From assembly GCA_032718475.1 (NCBI GenBank), contig JAUCBJ010002641.1:1-64000 (forward strand): 64,000 nt of DNA, in the 5' to 3' direction. Made by a program: the position numbers and the translations under genes. How positions within the stretch are numbered: position 1 is the stretch's first letter; each line of letters opens with the position of its first letter. This document shows, piece by piece, positions 32,167 through 42,813 of this stretch. The notes under the pieces are model-generated. The model was given only the letters and a program-made list of their open reading frames with translations, did not search any database and was not told the DNA's origin. This DNA comes from Nemertoderma westbladi (lineage: Eukaryota; Xenacoelomorpha; Nemertodermatida; Nemertodermatidae).

Positions 32167-33018
32167 CCCTATTCCACCTGGGGTTGGGCAGAATCTGCCC
32201 AACACTTTTTATTTTTAGAAATTCATGATGATGATTTTTATGTATTATTATGAAATTCATTGACTTTTCCTAGAATTTAATTGGCTTTCTGATGGTAACA
32301 AAATATTTTTTTCATCATTTATACTTTTTGTGCTATGGTGTGTTTTTAATATAATAGTCACATTTTTTTATTATAATATCTTTATTAGCCTAACTGGTAG
32401 AAAAGATAATCCCTGGTTGGATAGTTCCCCTGGTCAACAAGCTAGAATGCAACCAATTACGGTCCAGGACATTCACTTGGCTGGGTTGTAAAGATAAATT
32501 CAAACACAAGATTGTCTACTGCTTGGATTAGTACACATCAATCACATTATTGTTTAATAACAAAATACTAAACTGACAGATATGCAAGCAATAAGTCTAC
32601 TAGGATAAAACAACAACCACCATTGAACCCAGTATATTCCTAATGTAATACAGCAGACATAAACAGAGGTGAATGAATATATCTATTCAATAACAGCACC
32701 CCTGCAAGCAAAATTTTCACTTGGGATGTCTGGCAGAGTTAGGCAGACAGTAGTGTTGGGAGGAGTATGTATAGTATTATCTCATCTTTTTACTATAATG
32801 GGTTATCTTCATGATAATTAATTTATGTGGATATATTATTTTAAATTATGAATATATAAAACTCAGAACAGATGCATTATATATTTTTCTATAAACCTGC
32901 GAAAATTTGGAAAGTTTTGATAAAATTATCATTACTTTTTAGTGAATAATAAACTGTTGGGCATATTATGCCCAACCCCAGGTGGAATCTCGGACAAAAG
33001 AGCCCAGGTGGAATAGGG
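32167..33018. mobile_element. 852-bp TTAA-flanked MITE (piggyBac-like)
   Basis: Terminal inverted repeats CCCTATTCCACCTGG / CCAGGTGGAATAGGG begin and end the element. TTAA lies at 32163-32166 and 33019-33022. TTAA duplication with CCC termini is the hallmark of piggyBac-superfamily elements. Subterminal GTTGGGCA...TGCCCAAC palindromes occur at both ends. There is no transposase. Removing it with one TTAA restores the LINE frame exactly (LLNL to NENSSTND). Confidence 0.85.
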
Positions 33019-33022
33019 TTAA

Positions 33023-33923
33023 ATGAAAATTCATCCACTAATGATGCATTTCCGGTGAAACTGGTAAAATTGGCCGCCAGTATAATAAGCATACATCTAG
33101 CTAATTTAATTAATTCTAGTATTAAATCAGGTTTATTTCCAGACAGTTTAAAGAAAGCTAAGGTAATTCCAGCTTATAAAGGTGATGATCATTGTGACAC
33201 TTCTAATTATCGTCCAATTTCACTGCTTCCGGTATTTAGTAAAATATTTGAGACTATTATTTATTCTCAGTTAATTTTATATCTGGACAAAAATTTAATT
33301 TTAACACGCAACCAACACGGTTTTAGGAAAAAACATACAACATCGGAGGCAATTTTACAAATTGTTGAAAAATTGAGGTCTATCTTGGATGACAGGGATT
33401 CTGCTTGTGTCGTATATATCGACCTTAAAAAGGCGTTTGATACGCTAGATCACTCAATTTTATTAAAAAAATTAGATTCATACGGCATAAGGGGTATCCC
33501 TCATTCACTCTTTTATAGTTACCTTTCCAATCGTTTGCAGCGTGTTTCATTAGGCGGCTCTTATTCAACTTATAAATCTATTTTATGTGGTATTCCTCAA
33601 GGCTCGATTCTGGGCCCCATACTTTTTTTGTTATATATATCAATGATTTACCAAATTGTAGTGATTTCGTTACCACTTTATTTGCAGATGACACTTCGCT
33701 AATGTTACACGATAAGGATTTATTACAGCTTTCTAATAGAACCAATTCAAATCTTGTTCACATTTCAAATTGGCTGATTGACAATAAATTGTCTCTCAAT
33801 ATAAAAAAGACCGAATACACACTTTACACTAACAAACAAAATGCCCCGTCGTTCCCTAGTATTATAATTAATGATCAAGTAATTAATAGAGTAGACAGGA
33901 CAATATCTAGGTTTACTTATTGA
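33023..33923 (+). pseudogene. LINE 2 reverse transcriptase core, frameshifted
   Basis: Encodes KKAKVIPAYKGDD, YRPISLLPVFSK, QHGFRKKHTT, YIDLKKAFDTLDHS, CGIPQGSILGP in one frame to about 33640. A shift at the TTATATATATC stretch leads to the next frame with YINDLPN, LFADDTSLM (catalytic box) and LSLNIKKTEYTLY, which ends at 33923. Otherwise very similar to the first LINE RT. Confidence 0.9.
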
Positions 33924-34507
33924 TAGGCAATTAAACTTTCGATCCCATGTACAATATATATATAATAAAATATCTAAGTCTGGAGGAATTTTTTATAGAT
34001 GTATTTCCATTCAATATTTTACGTACTTTATTCTTTGCTCTAATATATCCCTATATACAGTATGGACTAATTGTTTAGGGAAGTACATATACATCTATTA
34101 CTAGTCCAATTAGGATAAAAATAAATAAAATGATACGAGTTATGACATTCAGTCATTATCAAGCCTCGTCATTACCCATATATCAACGCCTAAGTATACT
34201 TCCATTCGAACAATTATATAAATACCAAGTTTGTAAATTGATGTTTGATATTCATAATAATGCCAAATCTTCATTAACCCATCTTTTTAGGAAATTTTCA
34301 TCAACCCATTCGTACAATACACGTTCATCAGCATCAGGATCATTTATACTTCCCCTTGTGCGTCTTAATGTAGCCCATCAGTCTCTTGCATTGCAAGGTC
34401 CACTGATTTGGAATAACATAAACCCCTCTATTAGAAAAATTACAAGTAAACCGATCTTTTTGAAAAAAATAAAAGATTTGTTACTCAACCTTCACTCAGA
34501 GCTTTAG
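33924..34507 (+). pseudogene. LINE 2 C-terminal region
   Basis: Frameshifts and a TAG precede 34130; from there the frame is open to 34507: MTFSHYQASSLPIYQRLSIL, YNTRSSASGSF, LQGPLIWNNINPSIR. It matches the C-terminal block of the first LINE. Confidence 0.85.
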
Positions 34508-34760
34508 ATTTTTTTATACAACCTGGAAAATAGGTAGTAATAATAAGGAAATAAGTATTATATTTTTATCTTAATCTATATAACATTTGTTCGTAGCAAT
34601 ACAAATTCAGCTTCCGTAAAAATAATACATTGTTGATGACACCGACTGCTAAATGATATTAATATTATTTATTACGTTTTATACTTTCAATTAAATATTT
34701 TAACATTAATCGTAGCAGCAACCCACCCCCCCCCCCCCCCCCCCCACAGGGGGACACTAA
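34508..34760 (+). other. LINE 2 3' UTR with C20 tract and hairpin
   Basis: C20 at 34726-34745 is followed by GGGGACA, ACTAGCT and TGTCCTCC, which can pair. The order is the same as in the first LINE (4582-4670). Confidence 0.65.
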
Positions 34761-35105
34761 ACCACTAGCTAAGCTATTATACTGTCCTCCTGCCATAAAC
34801 TACTTCATGCTAAACAAAGATAATAAATAATCTTTATCTGCCAAGATATTTCCGTCATTACCATTTTTAATTTAATATTTTTTTTTAATTTAATATTAGT
34901 TAATAGTTAATTTAATATTTTTTTTTCGAAGTTGCTTATGAGTTACTTACTTACTGGTTCTAATATTCCTTAGTGTGTTCATTTATGGCAGCGGTTATGG
35001 TCCCCAGACATATTTTTGGTTTAGCAACAGGACGACATTTCGTCTTTTTTGTCTATGCAATTTGTTTTTTGTTTTGTTTATGGAAAAATAAATTTCTTTC
35101 TTTCT
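34761..35105 (+). other. AT-rich spacer and the 3' tail of another LINE
   Basis: Three repeats of TTTAATTTAATATT (34865-34925) precede a segment ending GGAAAAATAAATTTC(TTTC)n at about 35085-35107. This is a typical LINE 3' end and lies against the truncated end of the minus-strand element. An open frame at 34973-35218 spans this junction and is not a gene. Confidence 0.5.
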
Positions 35106-36560
35106 TTCGAAGGTGGAGGCGGTCGGCGAACCTAGAGAGGTCTGATTCCTTCTCTTCAAGGATCTTCTCCATGGCTGAATCTCCTAGGGGTGATCCAAGC
35201 AACAGCGCATCAGAATAATCGATTGGTTTAATGCCTGGTGTGATGGCATCAAACAGAGCTGTTGTCTCTTCTTTCAGTTCTAAGGGAAAGTGCTTGCCAA
35301 AGATTAACTCACACTTGGATGCCTTGACCATAAGCCCTAGCTTTACTGCCTCGGCTATGACCCTCTTCAGGTCAGAAGCAACAACAGATGGTGTTCCACC
35401 CAAGGAACCGTCATCCAGGAACCACACGTTGAGGGGAGATTCCATGCTATCGACAAGTTCGATTGTGTCGTTGCTGAAGAATAGAGAGGCTAGTGGGTCT
35501 CCCTGTTGCATACCATCGTCAGAGGCAATTGTTGTCCCATTGTAGAATAGGAGAGAGGGTTGCGAATATGACTGATATGCCAGGTTGTATAGTGGTGGGA
35601 GGTTCTTTAGCACTGCCCTCAAGGATGGTCCACGGTGAATACTGTTGAAGGCATTTGAGAAATCAATTTTGATCATGACTGTCTCTCTCTCTATTGACTC
35701 ACTGAGGAAACGCCTGGCTGCATGTACTGCTGCTTCTGCACCCCGGGGGGTCCCAAACCCTAGCTGATGGGGTCCTAGCTTTAAACCGGAATGCTTTGCC
35801 GCTGAATGGCAGCCTGTTTTGGCGGTGAGTCGACGCAGAGTGCACCCCACGGCTATGGGGCGAACTCCACCTGCTGGTTTAGTGAAAGCACAAAGCCTGG
35901 CGACATAGAGGTAAGGGAGAACTTCCTGGGGCACTCCTCCCTTTAGCATGATATTGGCTACTGATGTCATAGCCTTGAGGGAAGCCAGAGCAGCATCCCC
36001 CGCTGATGATGAGATCATGTCCTTGAGGAACTGAGGACGGCAGTTGTCGGGACCTGGTGCCGAGCCATTGGGGAATAGCTTGATTGATTTTAGAACCTCT
36101 GGGTAAGATAGCTCGAGGGTCAGGACATCTGCTTCCTCTAATGACGGTACTCCGTGGAGGTCATCTGATGGGCGTGTAGGATGAAGGAGTCAAAGGGCTT
36201 CAAGGGTCTCTGAGGTGGCTGGGGCTATAGTGGCTGATGAGGATGCTAGTCGTGCAGCTGCTTTCACATTTCCTTCTTCTATCTTAGAGGCTATCAATTT
36301 CCCTAGCATGTCATCCGAGGATTATTGAGTCTTGGGCTTCAGACGGGATGGAAGGCTAGTCGTAGGCAGTACTAGTAATTCTTTGGTGTTCTTGACCATC
36401 TCTTCAAATTCCAACAGTTGGTCCTTTACCTTAGCTGTGAGTGATTTGCAGGCCGGACCGATAGCCCTCCGGCCAAGTCTGGACCTTGATCCCTGGGAGG
36501 GTACTCTGAGAGAGAATGGAAAGGCCAGCAGGTTTAACCAGTTTGACAGTAATTCCTGGT
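35106..36560 (-). pseudogene. NeSL-like non-LTR reverse transcriptase (FLDDG box), 3' part
   Basis: Reading down from 36560: NWLNLLAFPFSLRVP, LEFEEMVKNTKELL, a TAA at about 36323, LASKIEEGNVKAAARLASS, a second stop near 36190, then open: PNGSAPGPD, CAFTKPAGGVRPIAVG, LRRLTAKTG, QLGFGTPRGAEAAVHA, IDFSNAFNSIH, MQQGDPLAS, WFLDDGSLGG (replacing the usual Y/F-A-D-D), VKASKCELIFG. The end is cut off by a LINE tail, so any downstream endonuclease is lost. The style resembles the NeSL/R2/CRE side of non-LTR elements. Its N-terminal continuation lies at 37216-37388 and 40260-41437. Confidence 0.75.
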
Positions 36561-37215
36561 CCTAAACATGTGTTTATAATATAATGATTAACTAATTTAA
36601 ATGGTTGAATTAGTTTACAACAAATTATTCAATATGTATTCCATAAATATTTATTCGACTAGATTTTTATAATTTCTATGATACCGATAATTCTTGTACT
36701 TCGTTCAAGGTTGGATTTGGTGAGCCGTTACAGTATATAGTAAGTGAGGTACAGATAGTCAGTGAAATGAAAGTAATTCGATTTTCTACTTGCACCGGGT
36801 GTACCTGAAACGGACCCAACTTCCATATTTATGAATATGAATGCTGAATTCATTAAACTGTAAGGAATCAATTACATTTTTTAATTAAATGACTATATTC
36901 CACACACTCTACAATAAATTACTTTTCGTTATCCTGTAACCATGAAGAATTATTGTCTTCCTCCTGTCACACCAGTATGTAGGCCTATGGTTGGTATCCG
37001 TAATACGGGCGGGCATACGGTAATGTTATCGCCATCGGCACTGGTAAATTGCAATATCATGAATATAATGAGAATTCAGTTCGTGAACATTATAGATATT
37101 GTTATTCTACTAGGCCCATTTGCTACTACAGTATATAATAAGATATCTGTATTTCTGATACGAGCAGACGGAATGAGCAGAGCGGAGAGCGTTACTAACA
37201 TTCCGAGAATACTTC
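36561..37215. other. Unassigned insertion of about 650 bp in the NeSL-like element
   Basis: It splits the minus-strand coding sequence between SFNAKAW and NWLNLLAFP. AT-rich, with no ORF of interest and no clear terminal repeats. Class unknown. Confidence 0.4.
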
Positions 37216-37388
37216 GACTTTCCATGCTTTGGCATTAAAACTGTTAGAGGGTGTGGCATCACAGAGACTACTGTAAAGTGTGGCTGCTTTTAGTCTTGCA
37301 CCCCTGGGGATACGAGTCAGGGTTCTGATCCTAGTGAGGGTTTCGAATGCACTGCTAAGTGAATCTGATATGGCACTCTGGCTGGCTA
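37216..37388 (-). pseudogene. NeSL-like element, segment between linker and RT
   Basis: Encodes VASQSAISDSLSSAFETL, then LTRIPRGARLKAATLYSSL and SNSFNAKAW, the conserved stretch upstream of FLDDG-type RTs. It is separated from the protease/linker region by the RTE-like LINE, whose 28-bp flanking repeat encodes NDTPSPAPV on both sides. Confidence 0.65.
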
Positions 37389-37416
37389 CCACAGGAGCAG
37401 GGGACGGAGTGTCATT

Positions 37417-40231
37417 ACTACTACTACTAGGATCGGCATGCTGCATTGCAGCTGCATTTTTAAGAATGCTGTGCCGGCTTGTCAACAAAATTGCACCGCC
37501 ACAACTCCCTATCACCCATGACATTTGCTAGATCATCCGCATCTTTAAGACCAGTGTCCTTTAAGATGCGTCTCAAGAAAGTCATGGGCTGTCCACCATG
37601 CTTATTCACTCCATGAGGCTGCCAAAGTACAAGATTATGCACTGGCTGGTCCTCACGGCGAAAGCAATGTCCTGCAAAGCGGAGGCGATTTTGTTCTAGT
37701 GTCAAGCTTGGGGGAACCAATGAGACACCTCCAATGTTATATAGTGTCTGGTTGGAGATGTGTGCATTGTACTTGACACAATGAACCCGGCGTAGCATTC
37801 TTGTGAATGTGCCATCCAGAGATTTGGTGTCCTCAGCAGTTAGAGCCCAGCATGGACTCCCGTAGAGGAGTACTGGAACTACTGCTGCTCTAAATAATCG
37901 GACCTTAAGTTTCCGATTAATTCTCGGTGACTTCCAAATCCTGGAAAGCCTATTCAAGGCTGCCCATGCCTTTCCCTTACGTATTCGAAGGTCCTCACCT
38001 GACTTCCGGATCCATGATCCCAGGTAACAGAAGTCGTCGACATGCTCAAGCATACCATCCTTTGAGCTTATGCTCATCCGATCAGAGACTTGCTGAGGAC
38101 TTTCAAAGTTAACTGTCAGAATTTTGGTCTTTCTGGAGTTAATAAAAAGACCAACACTAGAAGCAGCATGTTCTAATGAGCTGAGGAGCCGTTGGGCTCC
38201 CTCTAATGATTCTGAGAGTACTCCTAAGTCATCAGCAAAGTCTAGATCAGTTAGGTACTTGGCAGGATTTCCTCGACTTCTGGAGCCAGTAGGTGGAGTT
38301 ATCATCACCCCATCATCATTATGATGATCTAAGGACATGCGTAGAACATAGTCAACCACAATAATGAATAAGAATGGTGCAAGTGTGTCTCCTTGGAGGA
38401 CGCCCCATAACACTTCGAATGGTTCTGTGTCACCGTCAACAGTAGACACAAATGTTGTCGAACCATCGTATACTGATCTGATTGCTGCAATAATTTCATC
38501 AGGAATCCCATATAATGAAAGTATGCTGAACATACGTGAGCGAGAGACTGAATCAAAGGCCTTGAAGAAGTCAACAAAGATAACAGCCAGATGCCTGTCT
38601 TTCTTTTTTGATAATTCTTCAATTATCCTTCTAAGTGCCAAAATGGGCTCCATGGTCCCACGACCTTTACGGAACCCATTCTGATTTCCACGGAGCAGTC
38701 TCTCAATGGGATCCCTGATGCGATTTAATAGAATCCTATTGTATAGCTTTGCAGCAATTGAGATCAATGAGATTCCCCGAAAAGAACCATAGAGTGTTAG
38801 GTTGCCCTTCTTGGGAACTGGCACCAACTTATTTGTTTTCATTTCTTGTGGGACTCTTGTTGTACGGTACATGTCTACTATGATGGGATAGATGAGCTTT
38901 AAACACTCAGGTATTTTAAAGACCTCAGGGGGAACACCATCTACTCCACTGGCACGATTGGTCTTAATGCTCTTTGCAGCAGCCTTCACTTCTGCAAAGG
39001 AGATATCGCCAATGGGAATATCTGGGAGTACAGACTCAGACACCTTTACTTCTATAAAGTTATCAGGCAATACCCTGTCATTATTGAGGAGTTTTTCAAA
39101 GTGGGCTTTCCAACCATTGAGGCGATCGGCTGGTGATTCTGCCTTAACCTTGGTGGTTGGTTGGCTTTTCCGCCCAGTAAGCAGATTGATCGATTTCCAT
39201 GCCTGGGATGATTGCCTGCTGTCGTCAGCATCATTGATGGCATCAACCTGTTGGTTTATTAGCTCCTGTAGATTAACAGAGTACTGCCTGTTCAGGGACC
39301 TAGATGCAGCCTTAACTGCATTCTTGGCCGCTGTAGTCTGTTTGAGTCGGGACTCTTTCTGCGCCTTATGAAGGTCATTTCGGCACTTTTGAATTTTGTT
39401 GTCAGTCCAGGGGGCCCTTTTCCTGTTTCGAGGGTATACAGGAACTGTTTCTGCAGCTGCTAACTTAACTGCTTCTGTAAAGGCAGTATAGCCCTCACAG
39501 TGATCTGCCGCCTCAGAGGCAAGAGCCTCATACCTGTTGCTCAGCTGTAGTGTGAAGCTGGATCTCACACTTGGCTGTTGCAACAGAGAGGACCAGTCAT
39601 GCCGCGGCAAGGCAGATTTCGTTGTTCTGCTAGCACGCAGACTAAGTCTTACCTTGGCCACAATAAGGCAGTGATCACTGGAGAAGGGTCGAAGTGTAAA
39701 TGCATTACAGTCTTGTATAGAGCTCCTGTATTTCCTACGAAACAGAATATGGTCTATCTGGGACTTGTGACCACTGGGTCCACTATGAGTCCATAGCTTT
39801 CCAGTTCGCTTCTTGAACTGGGTTCCAGCCGAAAACAATCCATTTCCAGAGATAAAATCCTGAAGATGGACAGAATTTCGGTTAACACTATTGCTATAGA
39901 CCCAGGGCGATGTAGGTGATTGATGCAGACTTGCATTAAAGTCTCCCAGGAATGTTAAGAATGCATGCTGATCCACTCCATCAGTAGCTGCTTGTAGATT
40001 GTGGTAGAAATTTTCCACCTCCTCTACAGGGGCAACACTAGTTGGAGAGTAGCACACAATCAGAACCACCTTAGGAAACTTCTTAGCCAGTCTTCCAGAA
40101 CATGAGAAGTGGCAACGGATGATGCGGTTAGAGATTTGGTCTATTTTGTCCAATGCTGCATGTGCAGTTGGATTCATCAATAGACCAATTCCACCATTGC
40201 CACTATCATCTGCTGATGCGAGGGCGAGTCG
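37417..40231 (-). mobile_element. RTE-like LINE, 5'-truncated, with 28-bp target-site duplication
   Basis: A perfect 28-bp direct repeat (37389-37416 and 40232-40259) flanks the insertion. On the minus strand it ends with a very short 3' UTR and a (TAG)n tail (37417-37431), the usual RTE 3' end. The N-terminal half of the endonuclease is missing, consistent with 5' truncation during target-primed reverse transcription. Confidence 0.85.
37460..40231 (-). CDS. RTE-like LINE endonuclease (partial) and reverse transcriptase
   Basis: Open from the truncation point to the stop at 37460. The endonuclease remainder has GNGGIGLLMN, FPKVVLIVCYSPTS, FLTFLGDFNASLH, SQIDHILFRR and FSSDHCLIVAKV. The RT has KLVPVPKKGN, FRGISLISIAAKLYNRIL, QNGFRKGRGTMEPI, VIFVDFFKAFDSVSR, GVLQGDTLAPFLF, DFADDLGVLSE (catalytic) and FCYLGSWI. 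A C-terminal LRRVHCVKYN, RLRFAGHCFRRED block follows. The frame continues upstream to 40450, but that part belongs to the target element read in the wrong frame. The protein is otherwise intact and the copy may be fairly young. Confidence 0.85.
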   Translation of the reverse strand, partial: RLALASADDSGNGGIGLLMNPTAHAALDKIDQISNRIIRCHFSCSGRLAKKFPKVVLIVCYSPTSVAPVEEVENFYHNLQAATDGVDQHAFLTFLGDFNASLHQSPTSPWVYSNSVNRNSVHLQDFISGNGLFSAGTQFKKRTGKLWTHSGPSGHKSQIDHILFRRKYRSSIQDCNAFTLRPFSSDHCLIVAKVRLSLRASRTTKSALPRHDWSSLLQQPSVRSSFTLQLSNRYEALASEAADHCEGYTAFTEAVKLAAAETVPVYPRNRKRAPWTDNKIQKCRNDLHKAQKESRLKQTTAAKNAVKAASRSLNRQYSVNLQELINQQVDAINDADDSRQSSQAWKSINLLTGRKSQPTTKVKAESPADRLNGWKAHFEKLLNNDRVLPDNFIEVKVSESVLPDIPIGDISFAEVKAAAKSIKTNRASGVDGVPPEVFKIPECLKLIYPIIVDMYRTTRVPQEMKTNKLVPVPKKGNLTLYGSFRGISLISIAAKLYNRILLNRIRDPIERLLRGNQNGFRKGRGTMEPILALRRIIEELSKKKDRHLAVIFVDFFKAFDSVSRSRMFSILSLYGIPDEIIAAIRSVYDGSTTFVSTVDGDTEPFEVLWGVLQGDTLAPFLFIIVVDYVLRMSLDHHNDDGVMITPPTGSRSRGNPAKYLTDLDFADDLGVLSESLEGAQRLLSSLEHAASSVGLFINSRKTKILTVNFESPQQVSDRMSISSKDGMLEHVDDFCYLGSWIRKSGEDLRIRKGKAWAALNRLSRIWKSPRINRKLKVRLFRAAVVPVLLYGSPCWALTAEDTKSLDGTFTRMLRRVHCVKYNAHISNQTLYNIGGVSLVPPSLTLEQNRLRFAGHCFRREDQPVHNLVLWQPHGVNKHGGQPMTFLRRILKDTGLKDADDLANVMGDRELWRCNFVDKPAQHS

Positions 40232-40259
40232 CCACAGGAGCAGGGGACGGAGTGTCATT

Positions 40260-41437
40260 GGTAAATGGTTGGGACAGTAGTCCGGGTGACCCTTGAGACA
40301 TGGCTGGCTGATTAGAGTGTAAGTCGGGTGGAATTGCAGCTTCACCAGGAGCGGAGGAACCGGTGGCTGGAAATGTAATGATGGAACCTGACCCAGGACA
40401 AGTGGTGCCTTCAGTGTTTGTGCAGCTCTCCCTTGGGGTTGACACAGCATAATTTAGAGCAGGTGGTGCATGGGAACTTGAGGGACAGTCCTCCACTGGT
40501 ATCGGTGGGAGGTTGTCCCGGCTCTAGCGGTGCAATTGATTGAGTATGGGTAAGTAAGGGTGGATGAGAGTTCGGGACCAGAGTGGGGTCTCCAATTTGA
40601 TTGTTATCCTGGGAGGATTGGGCTGATTGGATTGGAGGTTGTTTCGGCTCTAGCGGTGAGATTGATTGTGTATGGTTAAGCACGGGTGGGTGAGAATTCG
40701 GAAACTGGGTGGGATCTCCAATTGGAGGTGGTGTAGGTGTCGAGGCCTTCTGTTGATTGGCTGACCAAACTAGAGGGGCATTTATGGAAATATCAGAATA
40801 CAGATCATTACGATGCTTGGAAATGGTAATATCATTGATATCCTCAAAATCCGATCGTGAGTAACCTTCAATACACCATTTTGCATACCTACAGATATAT
40901 ACCCCACATTGATAGGTGTTGTATTGCACCTTTTGAATGGAGGGATAAACGGTAATTGGGGGGAGGTCCACACTGTAATGAATGGCAACAAGATGCACCC
41001 ATTCTTTGATAGAATCAACAACTGTTTGGTTAGAGCCCCCCACCCAGTGAGTCGAAAAACCAAATTGCTGACTTTAAAGGTGAGTAAACAGCAAGGGTCC
41101 AGTGGCAATTGTTTACATTTATAGGGAAAAATATGAAATCGTTATCAAAAACTGGCACTGAAGCGCCCTTGCTCAGACTCTGTATGTTCTTAAAGCCGCC
41201 TTCTTGAAAGATGTCAACGAAATGAGAGTTAAAAACTCTTGCATGGCCGTTGTATCCTAAACACAAGCTGGATATAACTGCTTCAACAATGTTATCTGTC
41301 AACCAGTTTTGCCCATTTAACGATTCTATATCGTGCCTCGAGAGAGGCAGACCTCCAAATTCGTACATGTCTTCAGATTCGGGAGGTGGGTCTGCTAGAA
41401 GCTCACTATCAGTGAGACTAATGCAGGGTATTTCCAT
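40260..41437 (-). pseudogene. Ulp1/SENP-like C48 cysteine protease, proline-rich linker and zinc finger (NeSL-like N-terminus)
   Basis: From ATG 41437: NGQNWLTDNIVEAVISSL, NNCHWTLAVYSP with the catalytic His (residue 112) and IWFFDSLGG with the Asp (residue 129). After a small frameshift near 41035 the protease ends with NTYQCGVYICRYAKWC, giving the oxyanion Gln and the nucleophile Cys. These are the C48 (Ulp1/SENP) triad residues in the correct order. A Pro/Ser/Gln-rich linker with repeated GDPT.FPNSHPP and SISPLEP motifs leads to CTTCSKLCCVNPKGELHKH, a C2H2-like finger near 40440, then another frame (40496-40260). NeSL-1 elements carry such a protease upstream of the RT, and the RT with FLDDG lies downstream on the same strand. 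It probably processes the element polyprotein or acts on SUMO-like targets. Confidence 0.75.
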
Positions 41438-41449
41438 GATTGACTAAGT

Positions 41450-41475
41450 GGGGGGGGGGGGGGGGGGGGGGGGGG
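41450..41475. repeat. G26 homopolymer
   Basis: Twenty-six G directly upstream (in minus sense, C26) of the protease ATG of the NeSL-like element. It marks the element's 5' side. Confidence 0.95.
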
Positions 41476-42660
41476 CAGTCAATGGTGATTTGTAAATAAA
41501 TTAACCGTACAAAAGCAATACAAATTACTGTTTACAAATTACTGTTTACAAATTACAAATTAAAAATTACAACATGTGTTTACAACAGGCTTAATCGAAA
41601 TAATTACATAAATTAGCTGACAAAATTGCATCAAAACAATAGAGATGGAGCACACAAATAATTATTGGTTGCAGTTAGGGTTATTATGAATGAGGCTATC
41701 TGTAACATTTAAGGCCATTGGGTATGCAGGCAGTTAAGGGATGATCAAAACAAATTAACAAACAAACGAACTGGTGCAAACAGACGAATAAACAGATGCA
41801 AACAAACAACAAGATGCCAGTATATGATGTGTTGACAAACAAACTCAGAACGGGCTGTAAACAAGGCCAACAGACAAACAAACAAACAAACAAGGTGGAC
41901 CCGTTGATTGTCAGGCAATGCAATGGATTTGAACGAATAAATAAATATGAAGCGATTATGAAGCGACACAGGCAGAGCTCTAGGCTACCTGAGATGTTCG
42001 TGGAGGTGGCTTACCCGGCTCTGTGGCTAGACTCGAGGTATACTCGAGGAGGCAGCGGGACTGGAGGCAAACTCGTGGAGGGGGCTGGACTCGAGGCGAA
42101 CTCGTGGTGGCAGCCGGACTCTAGGCAAACTCGTGCTGAATACAGCCGTATTCGCGGTCCCGTGGAGGCAGCTGGACTCGAGGCGAGCTCTTGGAGGCAA
42201 CCAGACTCAAGGCGAGCTTGTGGAGGCAGCGTAGACAAGGTGAACTCGTGCTGGATGCAGGATGCCGCCGTTTACGGGGCGGACTGGTGGTGGCAGCCAG
42301 AGGGGCAACGTAGGCCTATTCTCTGCAATTTGACAGTACCGGTACTTGTTTACAGTATTAGTCAATAAGAAATATCTATTTTTATACTCTCGTAAATAAT
42401 TGTAAAAGTTCAAAGCAAACATTAACGTTAATTAATTAGGTTAATGGTAATGGGGTTCCTTATAACAGTTTGAGACATGTTTATTTTCCCTGATATAGGT
42501 ATAATATTGTACCTAGTAATATATTATAATATACAATATAATATAGTAATATAGTAAATTATTTTTAATGTTGATCATGGTAACACCTCAGGGTGGTGCT
42601 ATGAAATGCTAAGTATTTTCAAGGTGCTTAATTTTACAAGACTCTTACCATAGGAAACTT
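41476..42660 (+). other. Non-coding spacer with low-complexity DNA
   Basis: TTACAAATTAC repeats (41515-41570), AAACAAAC-rich DNA (41750-41900) and an imperfect tandem array (42010-42255) occupy it. A 190-codon frame (41796-42368) is produced by the array and is not a credible gene. Confidence 0.5.
42010..42255. repeat. Imperfect tandem array, GGACTCGAGGCGAACTCGTGG
   Basis: About six to seven units of 30-36 bp with the core GACTCGAGGCGA(A/G)CTC and GGAGGCAGC. Confidence 0.8.
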
Positions 42661-42813
42661 AAGGTTAATATAAATAATTTTAGCAAATCATACGATAGAT
42701 ATTTTGAAGATAAGTGGAGTTCTGAATTAAAATCGAAACCTAAACTACGTACCTATATTAAATTTAAAAGTATTTTCGGTGCAGAGCAATATGTTTTTAA
42801 TAAGCGTGTTTGA
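42661..42813 (+). pseudogene. Relic C-terminus of a LINE polyprotein
   Basis: An open 51-codon stretch reads WSSELKSKPKLRTYIKFKSIFG and AEQYVF, matching the KLRTY..FK..F..E.Y motif found at the C-terminus of many animal LINE ORFs. Nothing upstream is recognisable. Confidence 0.55.

Noticed and set aside
40232-40450. N-terminal 70 residues of the 996-codon minus-strand frame
   Set aside because: They come from the NeSL-like target read in another frame, upstream of the 28-bp duplication; not part of the RTE-like protein.
41796-42368. 190-codon plus-strand frame rich in Trp, Gly and Arg
   Set aside because: Composition follows the imperfect tandem array and AAAC repeats; no domain or conserved start.
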